From JAWXCH01 sp034440595 (GTDB lineage Bacteria; Planctomycetota; Planctomycetia; Pirellulales; JALHPA01), in the NCBI GenBank assembly GCA_034440595.1, contig JAWXCH010000401.1, forward strand, positions 1 through 42,315: DNA of 42,315 nucleotides, given 5' to 3'. The position numbers were made by a program, and so were the translations under genes. Under the pieces are notes generated by a model. That model saw only the letters and a program-made list of their open reading frames with translations. It was not told the origin of the DNA and did not search any database. Positions 9,401 through 17,693 of this stretch are shown piece after piece. Positions within the stretch are counted from its first letter, which is position 1; the number at the start of each line of letters is the position of its first letter.

Positions 9401-12400
9401 GCTTTCGTTTTAATATCCAACGTGCGCCGGACTGTCTCTGGATCTTTGGACTGTAGCCGCGAGGATACTTCGATCCCGGCGCCATGCAGTACTCCGGTGA
9501 TTGGTCCATCCATTTTGCGGATCGATTCCAGTGCGGCTGCCAGAGCACTCCGATCACTCACGTCGCATAGATGATAGGTAGCTTGGACTCCCATTGATCG
9601 CATGGACTCAAGCGAGGCGTCGAGTTCTAGCATTCGGCTTGCCGAACGCCAAGCAGCGGCAGGGGACAGCCCGGCAGCTTTTGCTTGCTGCATGATCTCT
9701 AGCTTGAGAGTCGCTTCGTCTTTTCCGCGCCATTGCGCAGGTACCTCGGGTGCCGGGCTGCTCCCTAGCAAGTGCAAGCGCACGCCGAATCGCTTTGCCA
9801 ACTCCTTTGCGACCAGGGCGGTAATTCCTCGACCTCCACCGGTTACTATCCATGCACCGCTCGGGGCAGGGGAATTGTCGCCCGGCTGAGCTTTGATCGG
9901 CACGGGGCGCACCAGGAATCGCGTTGTTCCGGCGTAGCCAACCTCCAATTCATACGGCTGACGGGCTACAACTTCGGTGAGCAGCAACCTGGCCCGTTCC
10001 GCAGGAGTCTGTTCGCCGGAAAAATCGACCAGTGTCGTTTGGAAAGCGAACTCTGTCGGTACGCTCGCCTCGTGGATCAGGGACTTCACGAGTCCTGCGA
10101 TGGCGCCTCCTTCGATACCGCAAGACTGGCCGCTAAACCCAAAATCCCCACCCAGAATCGTCGCCGCGTGAATTGAACCTTTTTCGACAAGCTTTGAATC
10201 GGTCAGGCGCTTGAACCAGTGACTAGTCACGCGGAACGGCAGCATCATGCCGCGAGATTGACGATCATTCCACCCTCGTTCGCTCAAGTCGGTCACCGCA
10301 TCACTGTCGCACGCGGTCAGAATGTACAGATGCGGCAGCGGTGCCTCGTCCCACAACCGGTCGAGCTCTGCAACCGCCAGCTCTGGATCGACCTTCTCGG
10401 AAAGAAACAGAGGCTCCCCACCATGACTCTTGATCAGGCTGGCTAGCTCCGCAGAAGTTTCGTTCTCTCCCACGATCAGCACGCGACCATTGAATCGAAG
10501 GCCAGCCAGGTCCACATGACCTAAAGGACTTTCCATCACGCGCGGCAGGAACCGGTGGCTGGCCGCACCAAACTGTACTTCAGATGAACTCGGTTGAGTA
10601 TCTACGCCACATGACTTGCGGAATTCGCTTGGTGAAATTGTGGCAAAACGCCGTGCGTCGGATTTGTGCATCTCCTTCTGCAGGGCAACGTGGGAGATAG
10701 CGCCGTTCGTGATACTCGGCCGAGGACTGGTACTCTCGGCAAGCCCGGTGGTAATAGCAATTTGCCACGCTGTGCTACTCGGCCCCTGCTCTGACATGTT
10801 GGAACAGCAATAGTCAGCTAATGCCGGCCACCAAACATCAGCGCCGGCTGCCACCTGTTTTAACTCCGTCAGTTGGTTCCCCGGAATACTCAGCTTCTGG
10901 AGCTTGCCTGTCCCATTGCTGTCAATGTGCCTTCGTAACAACCGGCGGATTTCCTCGCGTTGCTGGCGCCCCCAGTTGAACATTGCATTCACAGTCGATT
11001 CAGGCATGGTGTCGGGTTGTGCTGCGTCAGTCGATTTTGTGTTGGTTGTTGTTGTGTCCAGGTATCCAGCGACTTCCAGGCTCGCCCGGACCGCCAGTAG
11101 CTGGGACAATCCATCCCCTTTGCGATCATCCGATGCGATGGCGATGATCGTATTTGAACGCTCATGTTTCTTGTGAAGACCGGTCAGTACTCCCGCCGGG
11201 CCACATTCAATGAACGCTGTTACTCCGTCGTTCAAAAGCCGCGTGATCAGGTCGCGGTAGGCGACTGGACGGATCATCTGCTCGACAAGATTTTCGATCG
11301 CCTGCCGCGCCGTATCAACATATTCGTTGGTGACGCTGCTCAGGATTGGCAACTTCGGACTGCCCGTGGCGATGGACTTTAGACCCTCTCGCAGTGGCTC
11401 TTTTACCTCAGCCATCAGTGGTGTGTGAAACGGCCGATTGACCGGCAACATGCGTGCAACATAACCATCGGCCTCTAGCAACGACTTAATTACCGGCAAT
11501 CCATCAAGGGTCGAACCAATGACCGTTTGGTCCTCCGCATTGAGGTTGGCTGGATATGCGGGCACACCTGAACACTGACAGATCGCGGTCGCCACTGCTG
11601 CGTTCGCATTCGTCGAGAGCATTCCGCCGTCGACATTCTGGCAGGAGACGATCGCATCGCACCGGGCTTTGGTCGCTTGGGCTGCGTCGCGAAAGGTCCA
11701 CGCTCCGCAGGCATGCAATGCCGCAAACTCGCCGAAACTGTGCCCGGCGACAACATGGGGATTGACTCCAATGCTAGCTAGCAATCGACTCAGAATCGTA
11801 TCGGCGACCAGCAATGATAGCTGCGTGCGGAAAACATCGACCCCGAGTTGATCACCATTCTCGTATGCCAGGTCATTCCAGTTCGGATAGCCCAAGTCAG
11901 TGAGAACTTGATCCAGTTCGGAGACAATTTGTTGAGCAGGCCCGTAGTCGCCAATTAACGAGCTGAGCATGCCGGCATACTGCGATCCCTGGCCAGCGAA
12001 CAAGAATGCAATCTTGCCTGGAACCGGCTTCGCTCTTGATTGAAAAATCAACTTGCGAGCGAGCAAGTCGGCTGGGCCGGACTTGGCCAGTTTAACGAAG
12101 AGCTTTAGCTTTTCGCCAAGGTCATCAACGTCTCGGGTGACAATGGCCAGACGGTGTGTTTCCGATCCCTGAAACGAAAGTTCATTATTAAACAGTTCGT
12201 GCGGGCTGCATTCCGCAGCCTGCTTGACGAGGCTATCGAGTGTTGCTGCTTCCAGTCTGACTATTTTGCAATTCGTGCCGTTCGATTCCGTCGTCTTTTT
12301 TGCTTCGGGCGATTGTTCGGCAAGTTTCTCAACAGGAGTTGATGGCACCCCGCGTTCCAGGATTAAGTGGTAGGCTGAACCACAGTTGTCCCAGCTCGAC

Positions 12401-15180
12401 ACACCGGCCAACGGTTGCTGCGAATCCGGAACATCACGGAACTTTCTGCTCTTGGTAACGGAGTGCGCTCCGTCGTTGGCTGTCAACGAATCTCGCGGCT
12501 CTTGCAGGCCAAACTGGCTCGGCAGCGACTTGCGGTCAAGTTGCGCGTTGGCTCTCAGCAGCGAGGTCATCCCCGATGCCCCTAGTGAGTTTCCAAACTG
12601 CGCTGCTGCCGTACCGACCACAACTTGTGCTTGGCCATAATTCGCATTGATTGCGGCGATTTCCTGATCCACCACGCACGATGGAGCAGCCGAAAGCTCG
12701 ACAAGTTGCAATCGATCTTTCGACACATCCATCTGACGCCATGCGCGTTCGATTGCCAGCGAAAACGCTTCACGAGGATCAGATGAAAAACCGGTGCCGA
12801 CGCCGTGGATGATGCCACGAATGGGGTCACCATCTCGCTGCGCATCGCTCAGTCGTTTCAGTACGAGGACACCCGCCCCTTCACCCGGCAGTTGACCCTG
12901 ATTGCGACGATCGAGCGTTGATAGGGATTCCACTTTGGCCAGATCATGCTCGTAGGCCATACGAAGGTAAGTGGTCAGCCCCATTGCGCGGCTCCCCATC
13001 GCGCACAGCATCATGTTGCAGGCCCCGGTTCTGAGGGCACCGATTGCCTGAGCAATCGCGGCTAGAGACACGGTATTTCCCGAGTCAATCGTCCCTGCTC
13101 CCCCCATCAAATTATAAGTTTTTGTCAGACGACTGCAGAGTGAGCTGGGCGTAAAGCTGCCCGTTTCGTCCAAAAGTGCCGGCATTTTCTCAAGCACTTG
13201 CTTTGAAAAATCTCCAACGATTTGCTGAAGTTTGTTGTTATCTGTGTAACCAAGCTCTCGTAGCAAGCTGGTCAATTCTCGCTGCATGTCGGGCAGGCGG
13301 AAGCCGACGCAAAGCTGCGAAGAGAAATCAGACTCGAATCGTGATCCGACGATCACGCCGGTGGTCTCGTTGTCGAAAGGCCGATCTCCATACCCTGCGT
13401 TGGCCAAAGCCGCATCGCAGCAATCCAGCACCATGAACTGTAGCGGATTGGCGGTCTTGAGCGCCTTGGGTGCAATTCGGTGCTTGCGCCAGTCGTATTC
13501 ATAGTCGGTGATAAAACCGCCTCGTTTAGCGGGAGATTGCCAAGGACCGCCGTCGTGGTCGAAGTTGAGATCGGCATTCCATCGTTCTGTCGGCACTTCT
13601 CCTTTTGGATCCTGGCCGCTGAACACAAGGTCTGCAAACGCTTGCCAGGTTCGGGCGCCAGGGTACAGACAGCCGATCCCAATGATTGCGATCGGATCGT
13701 GCGTCGCTGCAATTTGCGATTTGTTCGGAGAGGATGACTTGGTCGCTGGAACATTGCCCGACCATTCCTCCACCACCACATGCGCGTTCAGGCCACCGAC
13801 GCCAAACGCGTTGACCGCTCCCTGTCGAGGGCGACCATCGGCACTATCGGCCAGGGCTTCGTTCTGAACTGGGACGTAAAATGGCGACGCCTCCCAATCG
13901 ACCTTCGAATTGAGTGGCAGGCAATTGATTTGCTGCGGGACGATTTTATTTTGTAGCACCAGCGCGGTCTTGATCAGGCCAGCCAGCCCGGAAGGCTCCA
14001 GCACGTGACCAATATTTGCCTTGACTCCGCCGATGGGAGCTTTGGCCGAGCGATTGCGTGGCTCCGCAAACGCTACGGACATAGCATCCAGCTCGCACTG
14101 GTCCCCCAGTGACGTGCTCGTGGCATGGGCCTCGAGGTACACAATCCGCGACATTTCAGCACCGTGACCGTATGCGCGTTGGACCGCTTTGACCTGCCCC
14201 TCGGCACGTGGTGCCCACAAGCTCTTCCCCTTGCCATCGGAAGAGATGCCAATTCCACGCACGATGCACTGGATCGGATCGCCGTCGGCCAGAGCACGAT
14301 CGAGCGTCTTCACAATCACTGCCGCGTAACCCTCGGCAGAGACAAGTCCATCAGCCTGATCGCTGAATGGACAGGAGACTCCACTGCTTGACCCTGCCTG
14401 TGACGCAGAGAAGATGAGCAGACCATCGGAGGTGAAGTAGGACGCCCCTCCAACCACTGCCATATCGGTCACGCCCAACCAAAGATCCCGCGCCGCCATC
14501 GCCAGTGCCTTCAACGAAGAACTGCACGCGGCGTCCAGCACCAAAGAGGGACCAGAAAGCCCTAAAGATTCAGAGACCGCATTGGCACAGACATGAAATG
14601 CTACGTTTAAGGTACCATCTTCGCTGAAACGCGGCCGCTTACCACGGATGCGATGGACCGTTTGGCGGATGACTTCCTCTGCCTGAGCACCAGTCAACTC
14701 GCAGAACGCGGGCACCTTTTTCAACCAATCCAGTACCTCGGCCGCGAGTGCCGCATAGGCTATTTCAGTTGCCAGCAATCCGGATGAGTTGTTGCCTATA
14801 TAGACGCCTGCATTTCGCTGCGGTAGATCGAACGGATCGAGTCCCGCATGGCGGCAGGCGTCTGCGGCAACCTGGCACATCATCAAATGGCCGACGTCTG
14901 CATACTGCATCAGTCGGGTGGGATAGTTGCACCGAGTTGGATCCAACGCGGGGTAGTTAATGGTCCCGGCAGTGTCGATGTAGGTCTTGGCAGTTTGATT
15001 CTTGTGCGGGTCGAAGTAGAGTTCACGATCGAATCGGCTCTCGGGCACCTTGCCCAGGGCGCACTTTCCTTCCACCAATAGCTTCCAATAATCTGGCAAG
15101 CTGGGTGCGCCCGGCAGGCAGCAGGCCATGCCGACAATCGCGAGGGGTGAATTGTTCTGCTGAGTCATGCCACGAGTCAT
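6454..15180 (-). CDS. Large PUFA/Hgl-type synthase: KS, inactive KS, AT, KR, KR, DH
   Basis: 2908 residues; ATG at 15180, with an in-frame ATG at 15168 as alternative. Domains in order follow. KS about 10-470 has Cys219 in DAACSSSL, EAHATSTSLGD and NIGH, so it looks active. The second KS fold, about 485-960, has Asn702 at the Cys position and no His motifs. AT about 1060-1360 has Ser1148 in AGHSFGE. KR module 1 about 1560-2110 includes a degenerate N-terminal half, VTGGGRGIT near 1780, and Tyr1961 with its Asn (YAMAN). KR module 2 about 2110-2600 has VTGGARGIT near 2320 and Tyr2512, but YCAGT replaces YxxxN. A C-terminal hotdog DH about 2630-2900 has His2653 in HRFQGNPLLP and Asp2824 in HPAVLDAAL. 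No ACP motif is present, so it must work on ACPs in trans, presumably those encoded at 1-926. It is the first gene of the leftward block. The metabolite is unknown; a long-chain fatty or polyketide chain is likely. Confidence 0.93.
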   Translation of the reverse strand: MTRGMTQQNNSPLAIVGMACCLPGAPSLPDYWKLLVEGKCALGKVPESRFDRELYFDPHKNQTAKTYIDTAGTINYPALDPTRCNYPTRLMQYADVGHLMMCQVAADACRHAGLDPFDLPQRNAGVYIGNNSSGLLATEIAYAALAAEVLDWLKKVPAFCELTGAQAEEVIRQTVHRIRGKRPRFSEDGTLNVAFHVCANAVSESLGLSGPSLVLDAACSSSLKALAMAARDLWLGVTDMAVVGGASYFTSDGLLIFSASQAGSSSGVSCPFSDQADGLVSAEGYAAVIVKTLDRALADGDPIQCIVRGIGISSDGKGKSLWAPRAEGQVKAVQRAYGHGAEMSRIVYLEAHATSTSLGDQCELDAMSVAFAEPRNRSAKAPIGGVKANIGHVLEPSGLAGLIKTALVLQNKIVPQQINCLPLNSKVDWEASPFYVPVQNEALADSADGRPRQGAVNAFGVGGLNAHVVVEEWSGNVPATKSSSPNKSQIAATHDPIAIIGIGCLYPGARTWQAFADLVFSGQDPKGEVPTERWNADLNFDHDGGPWQSPAKRGGFITDYEYDWRKHRIAPKALKTANPLQFMVLDCCDAALANAGYGDRPFDNETTGVIVGSRFESDFSSQLCVGFRLPDMQRELTSLLRELGYTDNNKLQQIVGDFSKQVLEKMPALLDETGSFTPSSLCSRLTKTYNLMGGAGTIDSGNTVSLAAIAQAIGALRTGACNMMLCAMGSRAMGLTTYLRMAYEHDLAKVESLSTLDRRNQGQLPGEGAGVLVLKRLSDAQRDGDPIRGIIHGVGTGFSSDPREAFSLAIERAWRQMDVSKDRLQLVELSAAPSCVVDQEIAAINANYGQAQVVVGTAAAQFGNSLGASGMTSLLRANAQLDRKSLPSQFGLQEPRDSLTANDGAHSVTKSRKFRDVPDSQQPLAGVSSWDNCGSAYHLILERGVPSTPVEKLAEQSPEAKKTTESNGTNCKIVRLEAATLDSLVKQAAECSPHELFNNELSFQGSETHRLAIVTRDVDDLGEKLKLFVKLAKSGPADLLARKLIFQSRAKPVPGKIAFLFAGQGSQYAGMLSSLIGDYGPAQQIVSELDQVLTDLGYPNWNDLAYENGDQLGVDVFRTQLSLLVADTILSRLLASIGVNPHVVAGHSFGEFAALHACGAWTFRDAAQATKARCDAIVSCQNVDGGMLSTNANAAVATAICQCSGVPAYPANLNAEDQTVIGSTLDGLPVIKSLLEADGYVARMLPVNRPFHTPLMAEVKEPLREGLKSIATGSPKLPILSSVTNEYVDTARQAIENLVEQMIRPVAYRDLITRLLNDGVTAFIECGPAGVLTGLHKKHERSNTIIAIASDDRKGDGLSQLLAVRASLEVAGYLDTTTTNTKSTDAAQPDTMPESTVNAMFNWGRQQREEIRRLLRRHIDSNGTGKLQKLSIPGNQLTELKQVAAGADVWWPALADYCCSNMSEQGPSSTAWQIAITTGLAESTSPRPSITNGAISHVALQKEMHKSDARRFATISPSEFRKSCGVDTQPSSSEVQFGAASHRFLPRVMESPLGHVDLAGLRFNGRVLIVGENETSAELASLIKSHGGEPLFLSEKVDPELAVAELDRLWDEAPLPHLYILTACDSDAVTDLSERGWNDRQSRGMMLPFRVTSHWFKRLTDSKLVEKGSIHAATILGGDFGFSGQSCGIEGGAIAGLVKSLIHEASVPTEFAFQTTLVDFSGEQTPAERARLLLTEVVARQPYELEVGYAGTTRFLVRPVPIKAQPGDNSPAPSGAWIVTGGGRGITALVAKELAKRFGVRLHLLGSSPAPEVPAQWRGKDEATLKLEIMQQAKAAGLSPAAAWRSASRMLELDASLESMRSMGVQATYHLCDVSDRSALAAALESIRKMDGPITGVLHGAGIEVSSRLQSKDPETVRRTLDIKTKAAAALADLTANDPLRHFIGFGSITGRVGCPGQADYAMANEAMAKLMAWLQLKRPECRVTCFDWGPWNEIGMAARPETKGNAVMSKLTGIPPDEGVAHFLAELSAAERSVETLVVGWDVYRIFYTDRTPEAQLPLAQLPLASTELQPVASAPPIGDGVIRRYVMRWESKENQVPVGAVSCGRALVVGDNRDAVALAGLLRRQGTSVAHYKLLENDHDNTEAESIIQRNWRDEPITHVYLCSARDADASGVDNEQVWQRRQNIGLISPYRLLSAWLKKATAAGTLGQSVVVGLTSLGGDCGFVSGPDALEGSGLAGVLKSVHAEHGGPDRDNLRVKVIDAPADEPAQRLAEFAVAEAIGQCGEVEVCCVQGERRLPRLLHQETASLPKNPPQRGATWVVTGGARGITAEVVRGLGRKYGLKLHLLGTRPLPQIDESIRYLSDEELKPHKRSIIQKAIRDGVKPENAWGPVRRDFEIDRNLRSMAAEGIHVTYHECDVMDKARMAEVLDAVRKQDGPISGLIHGAGIQGIPTNVRDMLESSVESARKTLAIKVRAMLDLIELTQNDPLEYCIGFGSISGRFGSNSASFYCAGTDMLCKIMDRLRRQRPGCRAVGFHWHGWSDVGMIMRPEGLGTAKIFKLELLSPADGVNYLINELEVGVPEGEVVITNPKYIHLYHPKDIIAETGIATAAIDSSIKPMVARTSPSSDWPEGIVGEIVLDPQIDPFLKDHRFQGNPLLPAVIALESFIEVSESFDSDQRVVAIHDLQLHSGLRLNTSSIQTALVHAEPSDGFVRCRLVADFLNRKGELVDPNRLHASAVCELSSSAQTLDNLFTPCAGDWHNVWYPEPSNLMYHGPTFQCLKRCAFDTEGGAWGEITASDPGSVAGKRPAAGWRIHPAVLDAALYLCGIAVWVSNPKAVALPKSMDCLRLGRFPRPGEKCLVAVRTRESDDREWVFDFVCFGEDQEPLFSAEGYRCQNVMKPVAK

Positions 15181-15504
15181 ACAATGCTGCCTGGTGCGTC
15201 CATACCGCTAAATCCAATAAGCGTGCGCAGGCGCTTTGCAGCCAAGCGGCTAATCCATTTGCCAGGGCGAGGCACCAATCAGGCGCCTGACCCGCAACTT
15301 CGCGCAGAGATCATTGCCCAGCGCAGTCCAATGTCTGAAAGTGGTGGCCAAAATTTCTATGGCCAGAACGAGGCTAGTCTTTTCCTAATTCGCCCACTTT
15401 AACTTGATGGCAGTCTTGACGACTGTTGCTGCAGGATATAACCTGCTGTATGAGTGTAATATGGTAGTTCTGAAATAACTAGGGGTTTTGGGTATTTTGT
15501 AGCC
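15181..15504. promoter_or_regulatory. Divergent intergenic region of the lipid locus with palindromic elements
   Basis: This 324-base gap separates the two divergent blocks and must hold promoters for both. It contains a perfect 12-base palindrome TCAGGCGCCTGA (15279-15290). TGGCCA occurs twice at 15345 and 15360, separated by 9 bases. The inverted repeat GCAGG-N6-CCTGC spans 15431-15446. A possible rightward promoter is TTGACG at 15416 with TATAAC at 15437, but its 15-base spacing is poor. These are candidate operators only; no regulator gene lies in the window. Confidence 0.4.
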
Positions 15505-16281
15505 ATGGGATACATCGCTCAGGCGGTTGCGACGGCATCCCAGGCGGTTGACCATTGGCCGGACTTAAAGTCGTTCCAGATTGGCAACGCAATTTTAGCG
15601 TTTTGGAACTGGCAATCTGCTGGAGAGGACCCTGTCGAGCGACTTCCCGACTGTGCTCCAAGTGAAACGGCAGAGTTTCGACAGTTTAACTGCGAAAACC
15701 GAAGAAAAAGTTGGCTGGCCGGGCGGCTGGTAGCCAGACATCTATATATACGACATCTCGGCATCGCGTACCGTCAGCCTCACCGCCTCCGCGTTGTATC
15801 TGGGAATCTCAGCGGAAAATCTGACCGTCCTCGGCTCTTTCTCGACGGCTCTCCGATCAATGTTGGGCTATCCATCTCCCATACCGATCACGCGGTGCTG
15901 GTCGCGTTGACACCCGGCTCCATTCTGCCAGGAGTTGATCTTGTGCGGACAGCGGAAGTGACATCTTCGCTCTGTCGACGTTGGTTCACGGCCGCGGAGC
16001 AACGATTATCTGAAAGTGCGCCGGACGCGGGAGCAAAGATCTGGGCGGCTAAGGAATCGGCATACAAGGCACTGCAACAGGGCGAGTCGTTTTTTCCGCT
16101 GCGGTTTGAAGTGGTACAGATGTCGTCAACGAGTTGTATTTGTCACTACGCACACGCTTCCGGGCCACGAAGGATTGAGATTACTACTTGGCATGCAGAC
16201 CCTGATCATTGCGCCGCATACGCCCAATCTCATGTGGGGAATGCCTACCCGCATACTCTTCGTGAAGGCGTGCCATGCTGA
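15505..16281 (+). CDS. Sfp-type 4'-phosphopantetheinyl transferase
   Basis: A 258-residue protein with the ordered motifs of the Sfp/HetI group: RRKSWLAGRLVARHL near 67-80, LSISHT near 122-127, GVDLVR with Asp145, FTAAEQRL near 161-168 and WAAKESAYKAL with Glu184 and Lys188. The enzyme transfers phosphopantetheine from CoA to the ACP serine. The obvious substrates are the tandem ACPs encoded at the left end of the window. The gene leads the rightward block and overlaps the acyltransferase by 7 bases, so it is co-expressed with lipid finishing and export. No good Shine-Dalgarno site precedes the ATG at 15505, so a later start is possible, but the first recognised motif begins near residue 67. 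Confidence 0.92.
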   Translation: MGYIAQAVATASQAVDHWPDLKSFQIGNAILAFWNWQSAGEDPVERLPDCAPSETAEFRQFNCENRRKSWLAGRLVARHLYIRHLGIAYRQPHRLRVVSGNLSGKSDRPRLFLDGSPINVGLSISHTDHAVLVALTPGSILPGVDLVRTAEVTSSLCRRWFTAAEQRLSESAPDAGAKIWAAKESAYKALQQGESFFPLRFEVVQMSSTSCICHYAHASGPRRIEITTWHADPDHCAAYAQSHVGNAYPHTLREGVPC

Positions 16282-17693
16282 ATCAACGACCCGATGCCAA
16301 GCCGACTGGCCCTCTTCCACTCCGGCTTGAGCCATTTGAAGAGTACATGCTGCGCGATCAACGTGTCGGCTACTCAATGGTATTCCCGTATACGCTCTAT
16401 TTTCGTGGGACCATCGACCGAACAGTGTTTGAGCAGGCGTTGGCTCAGGCTTTGCAGCATGAGCCGCTCTTGACCGCCAAAGTTTGTCGTCGCTGGCTTA
16501 AACTCGTTTGGACACCGACAAACGAATCACTGGCGATCGAATGGAACGACGGTTCAGACGACGCTGACGATACCGCAGGGTCCGTCCCGGTCCCCATTAT
16601 TGACCTGTGGAGCGAAGCCGGTCTAAAGGTCGTTGTCACAATTTCAGGCGAAGTGGTGCGAATTCTGTTCGGATTCCACCATGCTTGTTCCGATGGGGTC
16701 GGAGCAAATCGATTTATCTCCGAGGTCATGGCGCATTATGGCCGTATGATTGGCGATCCCGATGGGTTAGATGATCCGCCTCCCTGCTCCGATAATCTGA
16801 GCGAACGAGGACAATTGGATATCACCCTGCCGGAGCCACTAACGTTTTTTCAACAAACAACTTCCATTATCAAAGAGACCTTCTCTTGGCTTTTGAAGCG
16901 TCCTAAGCCGCTGTTCGCTCACGGCAATACAGAACAAATTCAGGAACAAACGGTTATTTGGAAACGCGTTGACGAAAATGTGCTCACGGGCCTCCGAGCG
17001 GTTGCGCATGCGGCCAACGTCAGTCTCAATGACGTACTGATTCGGGATCTTTTTCTGACATGCCATCGGTGGAACCTCGAAGGCGGACACTCTAAACCAA
17101 AGGACTTGCTGCAGATACTGGTGCCGGTGAACATGCGCAAGACTCGCCACCGCAACATGCCGTCGGCGAATATCATGGGGTATAGCTTCCTCATCCGGTC
17201 GATGGATCGTTGCTCCAATACTGACAGCGCAGAACTGCTGAGCGGCATCAGTCAAGAAATGAAATTCGTCCGCGACTGGTCGCTGGCTGCCCTCTTCCTT
17301 TTTGGCCTGGGGATGGTTCGGCTTATTCCCGGCGCACTGCGGCTGCTCACTTCCAAGCACATTTGTCATGCGACCTGTGTGTTGTCGAGCATCATGCCGG
17401 TCCACGCGATGTTTACTCAAAAGCGGTTTCGCAAGAGTAAGACGATTGAAGTGGGTGAGTTGACGCTCGAGCGATTGATCGCCGCACCCCCCGTGCGTCC
17501 ATTTACCCGTGCCAGTTTTTGTGCGACCTTGCTCGATTCCGAATTATTCATATCTGGTGCGTTCGAGCAGAGCTGCATGACCCCGGCAGACTCCCAGAAA
17601 TTCCTGGAAGAGTTTTTCGCACAATTGCAAAGAACAGCTCAGGCTCTGCCTGCACCGACTGACCTACGGACGGCTGAGCTGAATACTTTATGA
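16275..17693 (+). CDS. HHxxxDG acyltransferase (WS/DGAT / PapA / condensation superfamily)
   Basis: A 472-residue protein with the catalytic motif HHACSDG (His135, His136, Asp140) in the context of the chloramphenicol-acetyltransferase/condensation superfamily. The LVPVNMR stretch near 285 fits the second half of such folds. Family members include wax ester synthase/DGAT, mycobacterial PapA enzymes and free-standing NRPS condensation domains. They join an acyl thioester to an alcohol or amine. The gene overlaps the PPTase by 7 bases and the RND gene as ATGA. Next to a thioester reductase that can make a fatty alcohol, an ester-forming role is plausible, but the substrate cannot be read from the sequence. 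The rest of the sequence is too divergent for me to name the subfamily. Confidence 0.82.
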   Translation: MLNQRPDAKPTGPLPLRLEPFEEYMLRDQRVGYSMVFPYTLYFRGTIDRTVFEQALAQALQHEPLLTAKVCRRWLKLVWTPTNESLAIEWNDGSDDADDTAGSVPVPIIDLWSEAGLKVVVTISGEVVRILFGFHHACSDGVGANRFISEVMAHYGRMIGDPDGLDDPPPCSDNLSERGQLDITLPEPLTFFQQTTSIIKETFSWLLKRPKPLFAHGNTEQIQEQTVIWKRVDENVLTGLRAVAHAANVSLNDVLIRDLFLTCHRWNLEGGHSKPKDLLQILVPVNMRKTRHRNMPSANIMGYSFLIRSMDRCSNTDSAELLSGISQEMKFVRDWSLAALFLFGLGMVRLIPGALRLLTSKHICHATCVLSSIMPVHAMFTQKRFRKSKTIEVGELTLERLIAAPPVRPFTRASFCATLLDSELFISGAFEQSCMTPADSQKFLEEFFAQLQRTAQALPAPTDLRTAELNTL

